Positions 29,674 through 33,321 of a DNA stretch of 33,321 nucleotides are shown in pieces. The notes under the pieces are model-generated. The model saw nothing but the letters and a program-made list of their open reading frames with translations, was not told the origin of the DNA and searched no databases. The first letter of the stretch is position 1; each line of letters starts with the position of its first letter. This DNA comes from a virus. Position numbers and translations under genes: made by a program. Location of the stretch: positions 1 through 33,321 of the IMG/VR virus record IMGVR_UViG_3300045534_000033; one strand, 5' to 3'.

Positions 29674-30630
29674 TTAAGCGTAAATTACAGCCTGAAGTGC
29701 AGGAGCAGAGCAGCAGAGGTTTCCTTCAACGATGATAACCGTGAAGAAAGCATCCTGGTCAACCGGACGAGCCATTTCTGGAGCGAGCGGCTTAAAGTCT
29801 GCGCCACGAACCATGTCGAATGTCCAATACTTAGTATTGAGAAGTCGGCATGAGTTAGTCTCAAGCACTGAAGAACCAAATCCACCGTCGAATACGAAAT
29901 CGCATCCGTCGTAGCTAAGAACACGGAATCCAGCTACAGCCTTCTTTGCAGGAAGCTGAATACGCTGAATTGCTGTGAGCGAGCTGTGGAGGTACTTCCA
30001 AGCAGTACGATCCATGAGTCCAAGGTCAGGCTGCTCGTCACCTCGTGTTACCTGCGAGATAGCGTCAGTGATTTGCTCCTGAACGTTGGAAGCTGAAAGC
30101 GTAACGTTGATTGCAAGGTTACGAGCCCAAAGGTTAGCGCTACGGTCAATAGTTCCGTAGGTGCCGGACGATGGGGATGTCGAAACTGCTTTCTTGATGC
30201 CGTCGAACTCAAGTCCACCGGAACCTGTTCCATCGCCACGAAGCGAAGTTGATACGGTGTTCTTGAGACGGCTGATTGCAGCCTTCATCTTCATCTCAGC
30301 GAGATCAAGGAGTTGAGCCTCATCACGGTTAGCACGACGCTCACGGCCAGCAATAGCTACAGGCTCATAAACCTGCTTAATTGCAAAACGGAAGGCGGTT
30401 GCATCGTCGATTGCTGAAAGGTCGAACGAGTCAAAGCCGGAGTAGAATCCACCTACAGCCGCATCATTGTACATGATTGGCTTACGGAGTTCATATCCGC
30501 CGGAAAATTTACGAATAAGACCCTGCTCATCAAGAGAAGCCAAAAGCGGGTTGTGGTGAAGAACCTCATCCGCAATAGCGTCCGATTGATCAAACAGGGT
30601 AGTTACGATTGCTTCTTCAAGATTAGCCAT
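29674..30630 (-). CDS. Major capsid protein, 318 aa
   Basis: The protein follows the scaffold gene and has the usual features of an HK97-fold capsid protein: a helical N-terminus (ANLEEAIVTTLFDQSDAIADEVLHHNPLLASLDEQG), a central long helix (LLDLAEMKMKAAISRLKNTVSTSLRGDGTGSGG), then beta-rich parts (KKAVAGFRVLSYDGCDFVFDGGFGSSVLETNSCRLLNTKYWTFDMVRG). An adjacent Cys pair (NLCCSAP) lies near the end. The ribosome-binding site AAGGGAT is part of a hairpin in the 38-base gap after the scaffold gene. Highest expression in the genome would be expected. Confidence 0.92.
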   Translation of the reverse strand: MANLEEAIVTTLFDQSDAIADEVLHHNPLLASLDEQGLIRKFSGGYELRKPIMYNDAAVGGFYSGFDSFDLSAIDDATAFRFAIKQVYEPVAIAGRERRANRDEAQLLDLAEMKMKAAISRLKNTVSTSLRGDGTGSGGLEFDGIKKAVSTSPSSGTYGTIDRSANLWARNLAINVTLSASNVQEQITDAISQVTRGDEQPDLGLMDRTAWKYLHSSLTAIQRIQLPAKKAVAGFRVLSYDGCDFVFDGGFGSSVLETNSCRLLNTKYWTFDMVRGADFKPLAPEMARPVDQDAFFTVIIVEGNLCCSAPALQAVIYA

Positions 30631-30639
30631 TGTAGTTAT

Positions 30640-30703
30640 CCCTTTAGTTTAAGGGACAACCGTCTTGGCTATTCTCCAGAAAGGCGACGCCGCAGGTTGT
30701 CCC
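30640..30703 (-). promoter_or_regulatory. Possible RNA switch controlling capsid translation
   Basis: On the minus strand, GGGACAACC at the scaffold end (30703-30695) can pair with GGTTGTCCC (30661-30653). The same CCC (with TT) can instead pair with AAGGG (30644-30640), the capsid ribosome-binding site. The two pairings compete and the scaffold stop (30669) lies between them, so scaffold translation could set capsid translation. Confidence 0.45.
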
Positions 30704-31691
30704 GAATATCTTTCGTTACGATCCTGGGAGTTCCGCTACCAGCAGAGCCAGATATAGATTTAGAAGCTGCTTTCGCCTTCTGTGTGGCTACTTGCTGCTG
30801 CTGTATTACCGGCGTTGTCTGTAGTTTTTGAGCTATAGACGCAAACGTCGGGTTACCGTTTACAACGTAATTATAGGCGGTTTCTAGGATCTCGTCTGTC
30901 GAGCTATACCGGCCTGTCGTTGCTAAAGCCTGTACCACGGGGGCCATCTCAGCTTCTAACTGCGCTGCTGTTTCTGGGTCACGGAACAAAGGCTTACGGC
31001 TTGTAAACGATTCTACCGCACGTTGATTCATGTACTCAACTGCCTTTTTCTCCTGCTCCTGCTGTATGCTCTTAAAACGCTCTTCAGCGATTTTTTCGGC
31101 GTCTGCCTTAGTCAGGTACTCGGTTGGCTGTTGATACTGCTGTGCTTGATTTACGAGGTCTGCTGGAGATAGTCCGTAAGCCTCAAGCCACTCCATAGCG
31201 GTTTGCACCGGATTAGCTTGCATTGCTTTGTCCCAGGCAATAGAGCGTCGAGTTACGTCAGCAACGCTAATTCCGTCCTTGGCATAATCTTCCTCGTATT
31301 GTTTGATTACGTCGTAAATGCGGGAATTTTGATCACGGAGCTGATTAACCTCCTGCATCTTTTTGTCATACTGCGTACGGGTTTCGTATGCTCTACGATT
31401 AAGATAGGTCTGTAATATATGAGAGTTAGCAGGGGTTGGATTAAGAAATGCCTCCTTTTCAGCGGCGTTCATGTCAGCCGGAGGAGCCAATGGAATCCGT
31501 TCAGCCACTTGTGGCGTTGCCTCTTGAACTACGGGGCTTTCTGTGGGGCTTTCGTTTGTGGATTCCTCTACAGTTTCTTCTTCTTTTTGGTTCTTAAATT
31601 GTTTAGCTAAACTTTGACGTATTGAAAGTTCTGCTGGTTCCTTGTCTACAACAACTTCAGTTGATTGTACGTCGGGTGTGTTATCTTCCAT
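30669..31691 (-). CDS. Scaffolding protein, 340 aa
   Basis: The sequence is acidic and helical throughout, with disordered Pro/Glu-rich N-terminal residues 1-85, coiled-coil segments (YETRTQYDKKMQEVNQLRDQNSRIYDVIKQYEEDYAK; KADAEKIAEERFKSIQQEQEKKAVEYM) and a short basic C-terminus (TKDIRDNLRRRLSG) after a SISGSAGSG linker. Scaffolds of short-tailed phages usually bind capsid protein through such a basic terminal helix. Position directly before the capsid gene supports the call. The ATG at 31691 has AGGTAT upstream and overlaps the preceding gene by 11 bases. Confidence 0.88.
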   Translation of the reverse strand: MEDNTPDVQSTEVVVDKEPAELSIRQSLAKQFKNQKEEETVEESTNESPTESPVVQEATPQVAERIPLAPPADMNAAEKEAFLNPTPANSHILQTYLNRRAYETRTQYDKKMQEVNQLRDQNSRIYDVIKQYEEDYAKDGISVADVTRRSIAWDKAMQANPVQTAMEWLEAYGLSPADLVNQAQQYQQPTEYLTKADAEKIAEERFKSIQQEQEKKAVEYMNQRAVESFTSRKPLFRDPETAAQLEAEMAPVVQALATTGRYSSTDEILETAYNYVVNGNPTFASIAQKLQTTPVIQQQQVATQKAKAASKSISGSAGSGTPRIVTKDIRDNLRRRLSGE

Positions 31692-32004
31692 TTCTATACC
31701 TATCAATCATAGTCTCTTTAAGTTTGCTTACGAGTTCTCGCTCCCGTGAGCCGTTTTCACGGTCGCTCTGGTAGCCTCTGTCGTAAGCGTCTCCAACCTC
31801 TACAGCGCCAGCAGCTCTGTATGCTGCTCGCAGTTTGCTTTTACTTGTATATATTTCTTTTGGGTTTAGTGGATTTCTAGTAGGCTCCATCTCATCTTGA
31901 ATGAATAAGTCACGAGCGTTTGATTCTACTCGTTTTTGTACCTCTTCTATAGGTACTACTCTTTGCTGTACATGACAGTATTGAAATAGCCTATATTTAC
32001 TCAT
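31681..32004 (-). CDS. Conserved protein before the scaffold gene, 107 aa
   Basis: The sequence YRLFQYCHVQQRVVPIEEVQKR followed by EPTRNPLNPKEIYTSKSKLRAAYRAAGAVEVG resembles a conserved small family adjacent to phage scaffold and capsid genes, with a NP-G/E-x-Y-S-K-S segment. It is soluble and charged, with a helical end. Its function is not established; a morphogenesis role is inferred from location. Confidence 0.75.
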   Translation of the reverse strand: MSKYRLFQYCHVQQRVVPIEEVQKRVESNARDLFIQDEMEPTRNPLNPKEIYTSKSKLRAAYRAAGAVEVGDAYDRGYQSDRENGSRERELVSKLKETMIDRYRNGR

Positions 32005-32310
32005 TTAATCATCCATCAGCATAAACAATAATAATAATCTCGTTCGCTTTGCTTTTTCCTCGGCAACTAAATTATGTCCTTTTAGAAGTTTTTCTGCCAC
32101 TTTTTTAGCAGCTAAAGCCTCTTTTTGTCGACCGGCTAAAATTTGAGCCGCTAAAAACTCTTCTAATAGCTGCTCCTCAGTTTTTTGTTTTTTAGAGCGT
32201 TTTAGACCTTTGTCTAAAATATCTGAGGTATCGTTGCTCCTAGCCCCGATAAAACCGTTTGGGAGACCGTAAATTAAATGCAGGTGATTTTGAAAGCCAC
32301 CGTTAATCAC
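32005..32310 (-). CDS. Hypothetical basic helical protein, 101 aa
   Basis: The first 30 residues look folded (MINGGFQNHLHLIYGLPNGFIG). The rest is a lysine/glutamate-rich helix (KRSKKQKTEEQLLEEFLAAQILAGRQKEALAAKKVAEKLLKG), ending in a hydrophobic LLLLFMLMDD. It sits between a structural gene and the 107-residue gene with an eight-base overlap upstream and no gap downstream. A small virion or assembly role is possible; no family is recognised. Confidence 0.65.
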   Translation of the reverse strand: MINGGFQNHLHLIYGLPNGFIGARSNDTSDILDKGLKRSKKQKTEEQLLEEFLAAQILAGRQKEALAAKKVAEKLLKGHNLVAEEKAKRTRLLLLFMLMDD

Positions 32311-32929
32311 TATTTATACCGATAATTGGTTCTGCCGTTGGACTTGTAGTAACGGTTCTTGTCCCCAGTATAGTTGTATCATCAGACTTAGTGACTGATA
32401 GGGTAGTTCCAGCAACCTGCGTGTTATGAACGCCTTGTGCCACCATTCCATATAAAGATTTTAGGGTTAGCGCATCCCCTGTGCCCGAAGCTTCTACATT
32501 AGTGGTGGAACGACGTAAAACTGTGTCTGCAATTTCATTAGCAGTTGGAATACTGCCGGATGCAGTAACTATTGTAGCGTTAGCTGATTGAATTAGGAGG
32601 GCTTGGACTCCTGCGCTGTAGGCGATGGGGTCTCCGCTTGGACCTCCGATGAGGTTGCCTCCTGCGACACGGGCGATGTAATTACCTGGTTGGAAGTAAA
32701 GTTGCCACGACCCCAATAGTTCGACGGTGATGCCGACCTGGACACCTGGGCCGAGAGCGTCGAGTCCTGATCCTTTGGCGATTCTGTCATAAATAATTCC
32801 CTCTTGAGAAGCCTGTGCTAGTTTACAGGCATCATAAAACGTAGCGCAGTCTATGTCAGTAATACCGTTATCAACGGCTACTAAAGAAGTAGTAAAGTTG
32901 AATGTAAACGGTGCAACGTAGTATGGCAT
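32303..32929 (-). CDS. Conserved phage structural protein, 208 aa
   Basis: The N-terminal MPYYVAPFTFNFTTSLVAV and the central stretch VGITVELLGSWQLYFQPGNYIARVAGGNLIGGPSGDPIAYSAGVQALLIQSANATIV are hallmarks of a family I recall in many phages, where it lies next to beta-rich tail or neck proteins. Function is not established. It is beta-rich, without membrane segments. Its ATG overlaps the stop of the preceding structural gene, which is the one that crosses the window edges. Confidence 0.75.
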   Translation of the reverse strand: MPYYVAPFTFNFTTSLVAVDNGITDIDCATFYDACKLAQASQEGIIYDRIAKGSGLDALGPGVQVGITVELLGSWQLYFQPGNYIARVAGGNLIGGPSGDPIAYSAGVQALLIQSANATIVTASGSIPTANEIADTVLRRSTTNVEASGTGDALTLKSLYGMVAQGVHNTQVAGTTLSVTKSDDTTILGTRTVTTSPTAEPIIGINSD

Positions 32930-33321
32930 TACACATCCAAGTTACGGCTGGCATTAACACTACCTCCAGCACTTGTTACTGATATTGTAGTCGTAAACGG
33001 TATGATTGGCGATGCTCCACTACCTTGCCGCACGTCTACTCGACAGTTGAAGTTTGACGCATAAGTAAATGAAACCGTCTCACTCGTGGTCGTGGTTGCC
33101 TTATCAATGTAAGGAACAAAAACATCATCGGCAGTTACGATATTTTGAGACAAAGCTGGAGAGAGCCCGTTAAAGGTCTTAGTGCCAGCCGTGAAACTTG
33201 TGTATGTATATCGCTCGCCTTTGATACGGATAACACCCGACGCTGGCGTATCTGTCTTTATGGACTCTACAACTGTCAATGCGGTAGCCCCTGACGATGC
33301 TGCCACTGGCGTATACTCATC
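32929..33321 (-). CDS. Virion structural protein, C-terminal part (continues past the right edge)
   Basis: The frame is open to the right edge: the last 15 bases read DEYTPVAASSGATALTVVESIKTD without a stop, so the GTG at 33306 need not be the start. It joins in phase to the frame leaving base 1, giving VRVPN|DEYTPV at the junction and one 406-residue protein. The sequence (DTPASGVIRIKGERYTYTSFTAGTKTFNGLSP) is a beta-rich phage structural motif. Stop TAA/TAG region overlaps the next gene's ATG by one base. Confidence 0.75.
   Translation of the reverse strand, partial: DEYTPVAASSGATALTVVESIKTDTPASGVIRIKGERYTYTSFTAGTKTFNGLSPALSQNIVTADDVFVPYIDKATTTTSETVSFTYASNFNCRVDVRQGSGASPIIPFTTTISVTSAGGSVNASRNLDV

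Noticed and set aside
1-33321. CRISPR array, insertion sequence or integrase with attachment sites
   Set aside because: No regularly spaced repeats, transposase, integrase or att-like duplications were seen on reading both strands.
1-33321. Terminal direct repeat at the window ends
   Set aside because: The first and last bases share no overlap; circularity rests only on the in-frame join and gene order.

Overview
The window looks like the complete genome of a short-tailed (podovirus-like) dsDNA phage of a Gram-negative bacterium, opened at an arbitrary point. An open reading frame leaves the left edge on the minus strand and re-enters at the right edge in the same phase, giving one continuous 406-codon protein if position 1 is joined to 33321. 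The gene set is viral throughout: terminase, portal, scaffold, capsid, P22-type neck and tail hub, ejection proteins, tail fibre and lysis genes. Lipobox, signal-peptide and lytic transglycosylase proteins point to a Gram-negative host. No tape measure, sheath, integrase, DNA or RNA polymerase, primase or helicase was recognised.

Late module, minus strand, read from about 7700 down to 1 and, across the junction, from 33321 down to 15568: terminase small subunit; an accessory block (three mini zinc-ribbon proteins, a small membrane protein, a DUF551 protein, a structured non-coding element and an HNH endonuclease); terminase large subunit; portal with a long coiled-coil tail; structural genes around the junction; scaffold; major capsid protein; three small head proteins separated by G6/C6 terminators; neck proteins; a P22 gp10-like tail hub; ejection proteins, the last carrying a C-terminal lytic transglycosylase; a tail fibre and its likely assembly protein; and a lysis/envelope cassette.

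Early module, plus strand, 8875-15571: widespread small phage proteins of unknown role; an envelope-directed group (secreted protein, lipoprotein, small membrane protein, membrane-anchored lytic transglycosylase); a RecT/Bet annealing protein; a possible ribbon-helix-helix protein; then, after a short opposite-strand regulatory pair (an excisionase-like helix-turn-helix protein and a 96-residue protein), an SSB-like protein ending in DDDIPF, several unknowns and a PD-(D/E)XK resolvase-like nuclease. Replication therefore probably uses the host replisome, with phage-supplied annealing, ssDNA-binding and branch-resolving functions.

Control and non-coding DNA: a 634-bp gene-free stretch (7700-8333) upstream of the terminase genes holds 31-bp direct repeats, palindromes, an AT-rich tract and a GC-rich island, and is the best candidate for an origin and/or packaging site. 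Repeated CATACA motifs sit at the start of the helix-turn-helix gene, in the spacer of a promoter-like sequence before the early genes, and at another early gap. Several RNA structures lie at gene boundaries: a cloverleaf-like element at 6231-6340, a possible switch before the capsid gene, and terminators between head genes and at both convergent gene ends.
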